Shown here: positions 13,858 through 20,367 of the stretch, in pieces
Position numbering within the stretch: the first letter of the stretch is position 1
Layout: each line of letters starts with the position of its first letter
Source of the DNA: a virus
DNA length: 23,050 nt
IMG/VR virus record: IMGVR_UViG_3300035698_026017
Coordinates: 1 to 23,050 of that record
Direction: 5' to 3' (one strand)
The notes under the pieces: model-generated
The model's input: the letters and a program-made list of their open reading frames with translations, nothing else
Database searches by the model: none
What the model was told of the DNA's origin: nothing
Position numbers and translations under genes: made by a program

Positions 13858-15849
13858 ATGGCTGAATTTAAGATCTTTGGATTTACTTTAGGTAAAAAAA
13901 AGGTTGATCTTACTATTGATAATAGTAAGAAATCTTCTAAAACAATAGTAGTACCCATACCAAAGGAATCAGAAGAAGATGAAGTAATTGTATCATTTGG
14001 TTCTGGTGCTGGTGGATATATTGGTCAATCACTTAATTATGATGTTAAATCTGCATCAGATGATAAATCTGCAATAAATACATATAGAGAAATTGCCAAT
14101 AGTAGTGATATTGATAAAGCTATTGAAGAAATTGTTAATGAAGCTATTATAGTTGATGATGATATTTCTATTGATCTAATACTTGATAATTTACCTAAAA
14201 ATTATAAAGAAGATACTAAAAAATTATTTAGGGAAGAATTTTACAATATATTAAGATTAATGAATTTTAAATTTAAAGGTCAAGATCTTTTTAGAGAATG
14301 GTATATTGATGCAAGACTTTTTTACTATATGGTTGTTTCTGATAATAAAAAACAAGGTATTTTAGAGCTCAGAAAAATTGATCCAAGATTTATACAGAAA
14401 GTTGTATTAACTGAAGAAAAGATTGATGAAAAAACTGGAGTTAAATTTACAAAACGTATTGGTGAAATATATAATTATAATCCAACTACAAATCAAAGTT
14501 TGAATAATAATTATTATAATCAACCATTTCAAATGACAAAGGATAGTGTAGCACAATGTAATTCGGGTATAATAGATCATAATAATAATAGAGTTATAGG
14601 ATTTCTTGAAAAAGTAATTCGGCCATTTAATCAACTAAGAATGATGGAAAATTCAATGGTCGTTTATAGAATGTCAAGAGCTCCAGAACGAAGAGTATTT
14701 TATGTTGATGTTGGTAATTTACCTAAATTAAAAGCTGAAGAATATCTTAATAGTATTATGAGAAAACATCAAAATAAAATGATTTTTAATGAAACAACTG
14801 GATCAGTAGAAAATGATAAACGTCAAATGTCAATGCAAGAAGATTATTGGCTGCCAAGAAAAGAAGGTGGAAAAAGTACTGAAGTGACTACATTACAAGG
14901 TGGTTGTCTTGCAATGGATACTAAAATTTCTCTTATTGATGGAAGAGATTTGAGTATAAGAGAAATTGAAAATGAATTGAAGTCTGAAAAAGAATTATGG
15001 ACTTATTCTTGTCATCCAACTACTGGAAAGGTTGTCCCAGGACTTATTTCTTGGGCTGGTGTTACTCAAAAATCTGCTAAAGTACTTGAAATAACACTTA
15101 ATGATGAAAAAAAAATAGTGTGTACACCAGATCATCAATTTCCAATTTATGAAAAAGGATTTGTTAGAGCTGATGATCTTGTAATTAATGAAAAATTAAT
15201 TTCTAAGAAATTAAATCACAAAATTATTAAGATAAAATATCTTAATAATGAAATAGAAGTTGGTACACTTACTATAGATAAAGAAGAAAAATATTACAAT
15301 TATCATACATTTGTTCTTTCTTGTGGTATTTTCACAAAGAATAGTAATCTTGGTGATATTGAAGATATTTTATATTTTCAGAAAAAGTTGTATGAATCAT
15401 TAAATGTTCCAATAAGTAGATTAGAACCTGGAGAATCTTTTTCTCTTGGACGTTCTTCTGAGATAACAAGAGATGAACTTAAATTTTCAAAATTTATTAT
15501 AAGACTTAGAAATAAATTTTCACAAATTTTTGATGAAATTTTAAAAACTCAATTAATATTAAAAGGTATAATTAAAAAGAATGAATGGAAAGATATACAA
15601 CATTTAATTATCTATGATTTTAAGAAAGATACATATTTTAGTGAACTTAAAGAATCTGAAATTATGCGAGAACGATTTTCATCATTAAATGATATTAATG
15701 ATTTTGTTGGCATTTATATTTCAAAAGAGTGGGTTAAAAAACATATCTTAAAACAGACAGAAGAAGAGCGAAAAAAAATGAAAGAAGAAATAGAAATTGA
15801 AAAAAAAGCAGAACCATCAAATGAAGATTCTAATGAAAAATGGAATTAA
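13858..15849 (+). CDS. 20: gp20-like portal protein interrupted by an intein
   Basis: 663 codons. The exteins (1-349 and 496-663, 517 residues, near the 524 of T4 gp20) contain family blocks such as FREWYIDARLFYYMV, ELRKIDPRFIQ, YRMSRAPERRVFYVDVGNLP and MSMQEDYWLPRKEGGKSTEV. After the intein come LGDIEDILYFQKKLYESLNV and SEITRDELKFSKFI. The portal dodecamer nucleates prohead assembly and is the DNA entry channel for gp17. Splicing is needed because the intein splits the highly conserved segment TLQGG / SNLGDIEDI. AAAGG precedes ATG 13858, 14 nt after gp19 ends. Confidence 0.95.
   Translation: MAEFKIFGFTLGKKKVDLTIDNSKKSSKTIVVPIPKESEEDEVIVSFGSGAGGYIGQSLNYDVKSASDDKSAINTYREIANSSDIDKAIEEIVNEAIIVDDDISIDLILDNLPKNYKEDTKKLFREEFYNILRLMNFKFKGQDLFREWYIDARLFYYMVVSDNKKQGILELRKIDPRFIQKVVLTEEKIDEKTGVKFTKRIGEIYNYNPTTNQSLNNNYYNQPFQMTKDSVAQCNSGIIDHNNNRVIGFLEKVIRPFNQLRMMENSMVVYRMSRAPERRVFYVDVGNLPKLKAEEYLNSIMRKHQNKMIFNETTGSVENDKRQMSMQEDYWLPRKEGGKSTEVTTLQGGCLAMDTKISLIDGRDLSIREIENELKSEKELWTYSCHPTTGKVVPGLISWAGVTQKSAKVLEITLNDEKKIVCTPDHQFPIYEKGFVRADDLVINEKLISKKLNHKIIKIKYLNNEIEVGTLTIDKEEKYYNYHTFVLSCGIFTKNSNLGDIEDILYFQKKLYESLNVPISRLEPGESFSLGRSSEITRDELKFSKFIIRLRNKFSQIFDEILKTQLILKGIIKKNEWKDIQHLIIYDFKKDTYFSELKESEIMRERFSSLNDINDFVGIYISKEWVKKHILKQTEEERKKMKEEIEIEKKAEPSNEDSNEKWN
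14905..15342 (+). mobile_element. Mini-intein in the portal protein (146 residues)
   Basis: Residues 350-495 of the portal gene. Block A starts at Cys350 (CLAMDTKISLIDGRDLSI). Block B is CTPDHQ, with Thr423 and His426 in the TxxH pattern. The C-terminal end is NYHTFVLSCGIFTKN with terminal Asn495, followed by nucleophile Ser496 of the C-extein. The penultimate residue is Lys494 instead of the usual His. No LAGLIDADG or HNH domain fits in the ~45 residues between blocks B and F, so it is a splicing-only mini-intein. The boundaries are strongly supported because removing it restores the T4-like portal sequence. Confidence 0.93.
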
Positions 15850-15874
15850 TATATAGAAAGGAAGGTATAGTATA

Positions 15875-16066
15875 ATGAGACCACAACGAAATAGAACAGA
15901 AACAATTGGAATAATAGTTCAAAATATTAAACAAAAAACTGTTGAAAATCTTCCAACTCTTATTAATGATACTATAAGAGAAAAAGTTGATTCTATGATA
16001 GAAAAAAAGCGACCAGTTATATCTAAAAAGATGGGTGGAAAAAAATCAAAAAGAGGTATTGAATAA
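15875..16066 (+). CDS. Small basic protein in the gene 67/68 position
   Basis: 63 residues with a basic C-terminus (KKRPVISKKMGGKKSKRGIE) and an amphipathic helix in the middle. AGAAAGG then AGGTATAG precede ATG 15875. It lies between portal and prohead protease, where T4 has genes 67 and 68 (prohead core). No sequence similarity to the acidic T4 gp67 is apparent. A core or DNA-binding role is only a positional guess. Its TAA overlaps the next ATG by one base. Confidence 0.6.
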   Translation: MRPQRNRTETIGIIVQNIKQKTVENLPTLINDTIREKVDSMIEKKRPVISKKMGGKKSKRGIE

Positions 16067-16353
16067 TGACAAATGATTCACCACTTAGACAAGTTGTAAC
16101 AAATTCAGATGATCCAACATTTAGAACTGTTATAAATGCTACATCATTTTTATCTAATACTAAACCAACATGTTTATATATACCAACAAATAATGTTGGT
16201 GATGATCCATTAATTATTGTTATGGCTAATGATGTTGAATCAAATGGTGAAATTATGGTAGAAACTACATTAAATAATCTTCCAATTGGATTTCATAATC
16301 TTCAATTAGCTAAAATTGTTTCAGCACCACCAAATACTGTGGCATTTAAATAA
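16066..16353 (+). CDS. Hypothetical beta-rich small protein
   Basis: 95 residues of alternating hydrophobic strands (TCLYIPTNNVG, DPLIIVMAND, GEIMVETTLNNL, LQLAKIVSAPPNTVAF), which suggests a small beta-sandwich. It overlaps the upstream stop (TAATG), so it is probably translationally coupled. It sits within the head-assembly block, and a head decoration or core role is possible but unproven. Family not recognised. Confidence 0.6.
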   Translation: MTNDSPLRQVVTNSDDPTFRTVINATSFLSNTKPTCLYIPTNNVGDDPLIIVMANDVESNGEIMVETTLNNLPIGFHNLQLAKIVSAPPNTVAFK

Positions 16354-16361
16354 AGGGAGAA

Positions 16362-16688
16362 ATGATGAAAAATTTAGTAGAAACATATAAAACTATTACA
16401 GAAAGTAAAGAAGATTTATTAACAGAAGCAGTTAAGAAAACTAAACTTACAGTTGAGCTACCAATGATTCTTACTGGAATTCCTTTTGATGATACTAGAA
16501 ATGTTCAAGATTATTTACGTATTTTTTTAAAAGAGAAAAAAGTTAAGGTTGAAGAAATTGATACTTTAGATCCAGAAGATGAAAATGAATATGATATGTT
16601 AGTTAGTTATCTTGACGCAGTTATAGTTTTTATTGGTCGTCTACCCGATAAAAAAACTATAAAGCAAATGCTTGATAAAGCAAAGTAA
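16362..16688 (+). CDS. Small prohead-core-type protein (gene 68 position)
   Basis: 108 residues. AGGGAG precedes ATGATG; the second Met (16365) has the better spacing and gives MKNLVETYKTITESKEDLLTEAV, read here as two segments: leader MKNLVETYKTITE and then DLLTEAV. LLTE|A matches the gp21 cleavage rule (L/I-x-E before a small residue). The leader resembles that of the interrupted gene at 12576. The rest has an acidic middle (EEIDTLDPEDENEYD). Position between portal and protease suggests a prohead core protein processed by gp21; homology to T4 gp68 is not visible by eye. Confidence 0.6.
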   Translation: MMKNLVETYKTITESKEDLLTEAVKKTKLTVELPMILTGIPFDDTRNVQDYLRIFLKEKKVKVEEIDTLDPEDENEYDMLVSYLDAVIVFIGRLPDKKTIKQMLDKAK

Positions 16689-16703
16689 TATTGGAGAAGA
16701 ATA

Positions 16704-17321
16704 ATGAGATTACTTCAAGAAGCATCTGAAAATATTTCAATTGATAAAAAAAACTATATCATTCAGGGTATATTCATTCAATGTGATGTTGAAAATGGTA
16801 ATGGAAGAATTTATCCTTTGGATGTTGTAAAGCCAGAAGTTGATAAATATATTACAGAGAAAATTAAAACTAAAAGATCATTAGGAGAATTAGGGCATTC
16901 CGATTCTCCTTCAATTAAGCTTGATAGAGTTTCTCATTTAATAACTGAATTAAAACTTAATGGATCAAATTATTATGGTAAAGCTATTGTAGCAGATACT
17001 CCAAGAGGAAAAATAATTAAAAATCTTATTGATTTAGGAGTTACTTTAGGTGTTTCTACTCGTGGTATTGGATCAGTTAAGAAAAAAAATGGGGTTGATA
17101 TAGTTGATAGTGATTTTGTTTTATCTACAATAGATGTGGTTTCAGAACCATCAGCTCCAGCTGCTTTTGTTGAAGGTTTAATGGAATCTGTTGATAAATG
17201 GATTATTGATGATAATGGTGAATTTATTGAAAAAGCTCAAAGTAAAATTCGTAGGACGAAAATGGATACAATAGAAAAAGTTGGATTAAATTTATTTAAG
17301 GAATTTATGAAAAAGTATTAA
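16704..17321 (+). CDS. 21: gp21-like prohead protease
   Basis: 205 residues (T4 gp21 is 212). A serine protease of the phage/herpesvirus maturation-protease type. Conserved blocks: GNGRIYPLDV (~33-41), GELGHSDSPSIKLDRVSHLI (61-80) with catalytic His65, and LGVTLGVSTRGIGS (111-124) with nucleophile Ser118. SEPSAPAAFV follows (~147-156). It cleaves gp23, gp22 and core proteins after L/I-x-E during maturation. Its own N-terminus MRLLQE|A has such a site and may be self-cleaved. ATG 16704 follows GGAGA at 16693. It precedes gp22 and gp23 as in T4. Confidence 0.94.
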   Translation: MRLLQEASENISIDKKNYIIQGIFIQCDVENGNGRIYPLDVVKPEVDKYITEKIKTKRSLGELGHSDSPSIKLDRVSHLITELKLNGSNYYGKAIVADTPRGKIIKNLIDLGVTLGVSTRGIGSVKKKNGVDIVDSDFVLSTIDVVSEPSAPAAFVEGLMESVDKWIIDDNGEFIEKAQSKIRRTKMDTIEKVGLNLFKEFMKKY

Positions 17322-17343
17322 TATAGGTTGAAAAATTAATATG

Positions 17344-17351
17344 TATAAATA
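17344..17351 (+). promoter_or_regulatory. T4 consensus late promoter box before gp22 (TATAAATA)
   Basis: TATAAATA is an exact match to the T4 late -10 box, 58 nt upstream of the scaffold gene in the 88-nt gap after gp21. It would supply strong late transcription of gp22 and gp23. Confidence 0.7.
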
Positions 17352-17409
17352 ATTATATAACTATTGAATTGTTAAAAAAAATGATAATTAGAAAAGAGGA
17401 GATAGATAA

Positions 17410-18672
17410 ATGTTAAATATTCGAAAAGAATTAACTGATGAAGATCTTAAGAATCTTCAAACACTTATTCTAGAAACTAAGAAATCAAAAAAAGAAGATG
17501 AAAAAGAAGATGAAAAAGAAGATGAAGAAAATGAAGATGATGAAAAAGAAGATGAAGATGATGAAGAACTTAATGAAAAAGAAGATGAAGATGATGAAAA
17601 AGAAGATGAAGATGATGAAAAAGAAGATGATGAAGAAATTAATGAAGAAGATGAAGATGAAGATGAAGAAGATGAAGATGAAGATAAAGAAGATGAAGAT
17701 AAAGATAAAGAAGATGATGAAGATGATGAAGATGAAGAAGATGAAGAAGATGAACTTGAAGAGAAAAAAGTGAAAATAAAGCGTAAAGGTAAAATGGTAA
17801 CTATTGATAAGAAAAAAATGAGCTCAAAAGAAAAAATGAATAGAAAAAAGGGTGCTAAAAAAGCACTTAAAACAAAAGGAGCTTCTGGACTTAAGGCAGC
17901 TGCTAAGAAAGCTAAGAAAACTAAAAAGCGATTTGAATCTTTAGATTTAGATAAGATTCTTGAAAAGATTACTAAGGGTCGTGATGTATCTGAAGAATTT
18001 ATTACAGAGGCAAGACTTGTTATTGATGCTGCACTTACAGAAAAAACAAATGAAATGGAATTAGAGTTCGAAAACGCTCTTTCCGAAAAGTTTAAGAAAG
18101 CTGTGGAAATTGTTACTGAAAATGTTGAGAAAAATACTGATAGCTACTTAACTTATATTGCGGAAGAGTGGATGAAAGCAAACACTTTAGCAGTTGATCG
18201 CGGTCTAAGGTCACAACTTACTGAAGGATTTATTATTGATCTTAAGATACTTCTAGAGAATCATAATATTAACCTTCCAGAAGATCAAGTTGATGTTCTA
18301 GAAAATCAAGCAGACCAGATTCAAAAACTTGAAGAGCAACTTCGTGGTGAGATTCAGTCTAATGTAGTACTTAAAGAATCTAACGAAAATCTTCAACGTG
18401 ATTCAGTTATCTCTGAAGTAGGTTCAGATTTAACAGTAACAGAATCAGATCGTTTTGAATCATTAACTGAAAGTGTTGATTTTTCAAATAAAGAAGAATT
18501 TGAAGAGAAGATTAAAGTTATTAAAGAATCATTTTTCAGTGAGGAAGACGATTCTGAAGACACAAGATCTATAATGAATGAAAGTGTTTCTTTAAATCAA
18601 AATGAAGGTTCAGAAATGAGTGAAAAAATGGCAATTTATACTAATGCAATTAGGCGAGTTCATACTCAATAA
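17410..18672 (+). CDS. 22: gp22-like prohead scaffold with long acidic/basic N-terminal extension
   Basis: 420 residues against 269 for T4 gp22. The C-terminal ~245 residues match gp22: YIAEEWMKANTLAVDRGLRS, then LKILLENHNINLPEDQVDVL, a coiled-coil region (~300-335), and LTESVDFSNKEEFEEKI. The N-terminus carries an insertion: residues 28-118 are almost only Asp/Glu/Lys, and residues 119-174 are strongly basic (KVKIKRKGKMVTIDKKKM). Candidate gp21 cleavage sites are FITE200|A201 and QLTE|G. It forms the core around which gp23 assembles and is degraded by gp21. AGAGGAG precedes ATG 17410. The acidic tract resembles T4 gp67 in composition, so fusion of core functions is possible. Confidence 0.85.
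   Translation: MLNIRKELTDEDLKNLQTLILETKKSKKEDEKEDEKEDEENEDDEKEDEDDEELNEKEDEDDEKEDEDDEKEDDEEINEEDEDEDEEDEDEDKEDEDKDKEDDEDDEDEEDEEDELEEKKVKIKRKGKMVTIDKKKMSSKEKMNRKKGAKKALKTKGASGLKAAAKKAKKTKKRFESLDLDKILEKITKGRDVSEEFITEARLVIDAALTEKTNEMELEFENALSEKFKKAVEIVTENVEKNTDSYLTYIAEEWMKANTLAVDRGLRSQLTEGFIIDLKILLENHNINLPEDQVDVLENQADQIQKLEEQLRGEIQSNVVLKESNENLQRDSVISEVGSDLTVTESDRFESLTESVDFSNKEEFEEKIKVIKESFFSEEDDSEDTRSIMNESVSLNQNEGSEMSEKMAIYTNAIRRVHTQ
17491..17763 (+). repeat. Low-complexity GAA/GAT/AAA codon tract in gp22
   Basis: About 90 codons drawn almost only from GAA, GAT and AAA in short imperfect tandem units (for example GAAGATGAAGATGATGAA). It encodes the acidic part of the scaffold and is likely to vary in length by slippage. 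Confidence 0.85.
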
Positions 18673-18702
18673 ATTGCCAAATTCACAAAGGAGAACAAGA
18701 AA

Positions 18703-20031
18703 ATGATGAATAATGGTCAAGAAATTCTATCAGAAGCGCTTATGAATAAATGGGCTCCTCTATTAGATCATAAAGATGCGCCAGAAATTAAAGATGCTTA
18801 TCGGCGTAGTGTTACAGCAATTCTATTAGAAAATCAAGAACGATTTTTAACAGAAGCAGCTCCAGCTAATAACATGGGTGGGGGTAATGTTAATACATTT
18901 GATCCAGTTCTAATTTCTATGATTAGACGTTCAATGCCACAACTAATTGCTTATGATATTTGTGGAGTACAGCCAATGACTGGTCCTACTGGTCTTATCT
19001 TTGCTCTTAAATCTGAATATCAAAAGCAAGGTGGTACTGAAGCTCTTTATAATGAAGCTAATGCAGCATTCTCAGCACAAGCTATTGGTGGTTATGGTGC
19101 TGATGGTAGTACTGGTTATGCAAATGCAATGATTAGTGGAGACTTCTCTAATGTAACTTCAACTCAATTTGTTGATAATGACATTACTGGTCATCCATTT
19201 AATGCTCCAAAGGGAATGACTACAGCACTTGCTGAAGGTCTAGGTGGTGACTCAGATGATTATTTCAATGAAATGGCATTCTCAATTTCTAAGGTTACTG
19301 TAACTGCTAAGAGTCGTGCATTAAAAGCAGAATATACAACTGAATTAGCTCAAGACCTTAAAACTATTCATGGTCTAGATGCTGAGTCAGAATTAGCTAA
19401 TATGCTTAGTAATGAAATTCTTGCAGAAATTAACCGTGAAGTTATTCGTACAATCTATCTTGAAGCTAAGCTTGGTTGTGCTGCTGGTACGACTACAACT
19501 ACAGCTGTATTTGATATGGATACAGATGCTAATGGCCGTTGGGCTGCTGAAAAAATGCGTGGCCTTCAGTTCCAGATTGAGCGTGAAGCTAACTATATTG
19601 CTCAAGATACCCGTCGAGGTAAAGGTAACTTAATCATTTGTTCAGCTGATACAGCTTCTGGTCTAAATATGGCTGGTCTATTAACTCAAACTCCAGAGTC
19701 CTTGAATGTTGATCCAGCGGTTTCAACATTTGCTGGTCTCTTGGGTGGAATGAAAGTATATGTTGATCCATTCTATACAGCTCCTTCAACTGGTTATCAA
19801 TATGCACTAGTTGGTTATAGGGGTACTAATGCTTATGATGCTGGTCTCTTTTATTGTCCTTATGTTCCTCTAGAGATGATTCGAGCAGTGGGCGAACATA
19901 CATTCCAACCAAAGATAGCCTTTAAAACTAGATATGGTATCGTATCGAATCCTTTTGTGAACAGTACTGGAGCTCTTGCTTATAATCAGAATAGTTATTA
20001 TCGTCGATTCCAAATTCGTAACCTTGCTTAG
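18703..20031 (+). CDS. 23: gp23-like major capsid protein
   Basis: 442 residues, shorter than T4 gp23 (521). The N-terminus has EALMNKWAPLLDHKDAPEI and IRRSMPQLIAYDICGVQPM followed by TGPTGLIFAL, the T4 family signature. FLTE51|A52 is the expected gp21 cleavage site that removes the N-terminal delta piece. Later blocks include YTTELAQDLKTIHGLDAESE, ARAEL-like segments and FKTRYGIVSNPF (near the end). AAAGGAG precedes ATGATG at 18703; the first Met has acceptable spacing. Base composition is less A-rich than that of its neighbours, consistent with codon selection in a highly expressed gene. A terminator follows at 20056. Confidence 0.96.
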   Translation: MMNNGQEILSEALMNKWAPLLDHKDAPEIKDAYRRSVTAILLENQERFLTEAAPANNMGGGNVNTFDPVLISMIRRSMPQLIAYDICGVQPMTGPTGLIFALKSEYQKQGGTEALYNEANAAFSAQAIGGYGADGSTGYANAMISGDFSNVTSTQFVDNDITGHPFNAPKGMTTALAEGLGGDSDDYFNEMAFSISKVTVTAKSRALKAEYTTELAQDLKTIHGLDAESELANMLSNEILAEINREVIRTIYLEAKLGCAAGTTTTTAVFDMDTDANGRWAAEKMRGLQFQIEREANYIAQDTRRGKGNLIICSADTASGLNMAGLLTQTPESLNVDPAVSTFAGLLGGMKVYVDPFYTAPSTGYQYALVGYRGTNAYDAGLFYCPYVPLEMIRAVGEHTFQPKIAFKTRYGIVSNPFVNSTGALAYNQNSYYRRFQIRNLA

Positions 20032-20055
20032 ATCAATGGTTTACATGGAATTTTT

Positions 20056-20086
20056 AAGAGTGGAAATTAATTTTTCCACTCTTTTT
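20056..20086 (+). terminator. Intrinsic terminator after gp23
   Basis: An 11-bp perfect stem, AAGAGTGGAAA (20056-20066) with TTTCCACTCTT (20073-20083), loop TTAATT, followed by T residues. It lies 24 nt after the capsid gene stop. Confidence 0.85.
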
Positions 20087-20102
20087 ATTATCCAAAATAC
20101 TT

Positions 20103-20119
20103 GAACAATAAAGTTAGTT
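20103..20119 (+). repeat. 17-nt intergenic repeat, copy 4 (one mismatch)
   Basis: GAACAATAAAGTTAGTT, 16 of 17 matches to the consensus, 70 nt upstream of copy 5. Confidence 0.8.
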
Positions 20120-20130
20120 AAAAACCCCCA

Positions 20131-20170
20131 AAAATTCCTAAAAACTTTTAAAAATTCTTAAAAACTTTTA
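20131..20170 (+). repeat. 20-bp tandem repeat, two units
   Basis: Units 20131-20150 and 20151-20170 differ at one base (AAAATTCCTAAAAACTTTTA against AAAATTCTTAAAAACTTTTA). They fill the space between repeat copies 4 and 5. Confidence 0.85.
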
Positions 20171-20172
20171 TA

Positions 20173-20189
20173 GAGCAATAAAGTTAGTT
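20173..20189 (+). repeat. 17-nt intergenic repeat, copy 5
   Basis: Exact copy of GAGCAATAAAGTTAGTT, upstream of the second endonuclease cassette. Confidence 0.85.
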
Positions 20190-20216
20190 GAAAATTACTA
20201 ATGAAAATATTGAAAA

Positions 20217-20225
20217 GAATAAATA
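20217..20225 (+). promoter_or_regulatory. Late-promoter-like box of endonuclease cassette 2
   Basis: GAATAAATA holds the TAAATA core and occupies the same place, just upstream of the hairpin leader, as GATAAATA at 9642 in cassette 1. Confidence 0.4.
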
Positions 20226-20230
20226 AAGGT

Positions 20231-20287
20231 GAGAATGAAAGAAGGTATAACTTCTTTCATCCTCTAATCATATTCATAAGGAGAGGG
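20231..20287 (+). promoter_or_regulatory. Structured leader with possible SD sequestration, cassette 2
   Basis: A hairpin of 14 pairs with one mismatch (20231-20244 with 20251-20264). CCTCT at 20261-20265 is complementary to AGAGG at 20282-20286, the Shine-Dalgarno of the gene at 20296. CATCCTCTAATCA and TTACGAACATGACTAAA are identical to cassette 1, while the stem sequences differ. Confidence 0.5.
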
Positions 20288-20367
20288 TTACGAACATGAC
20301 TAAATCTATTTATCATCAACCTAAAGACATATTATTCATTTCAAGATTCACTAAAGAAGAATTTGAT
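20288..20367 (+). repeat. 80-nt direct repeat, copy 1 (gene start)
   Basis: 79 of 80 bases are identical to 21439-21518. It begins 8 nt before ATG 20296 and covers the first 24 codons. Confidence 0.95.

Larger units (their letters stand above)
20032..20295 (+). other. Structured intergenic region after gp23
   Basis: A 264-nt noncoding stretch. It contains the 12-mer ATCAATGGTTTA (20032-20043, shared with the gp18 3' flank), a terminator (20056-20086), two copies of the 17-nt repeat, a 20-bp tandem repeat (20131-20170), a GAATAAATA box and a hairpin leader identical in design to that at 9656-9710. Confidence 0.75.

Noticed and set aside
14407-14634. Minus-strand open frame inside the portal gene
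   Set aside because: Antisense to conserved portal coding sequence; Ile-rich composition reflects the A+T bias.
15240-15330. Homing endonuclease domain within the portal intein
   Set aside because: The space between intein blocks B and F is too short and shows no LAGLIDADG or HNH motif.
17498-17773. Open frame of Met/Lys repeats overlapping gp22
   Set aside because: It is the shifted reading of the GAA/GAT/AAA tract; no ribosome site and no sensible protein.
20056-20086. Operator or attachment site at the inverted repeat after gp23
   Set aside because: Stem, small loop and trailing T residues right after a stop codon fit an intrinsic terminator better.
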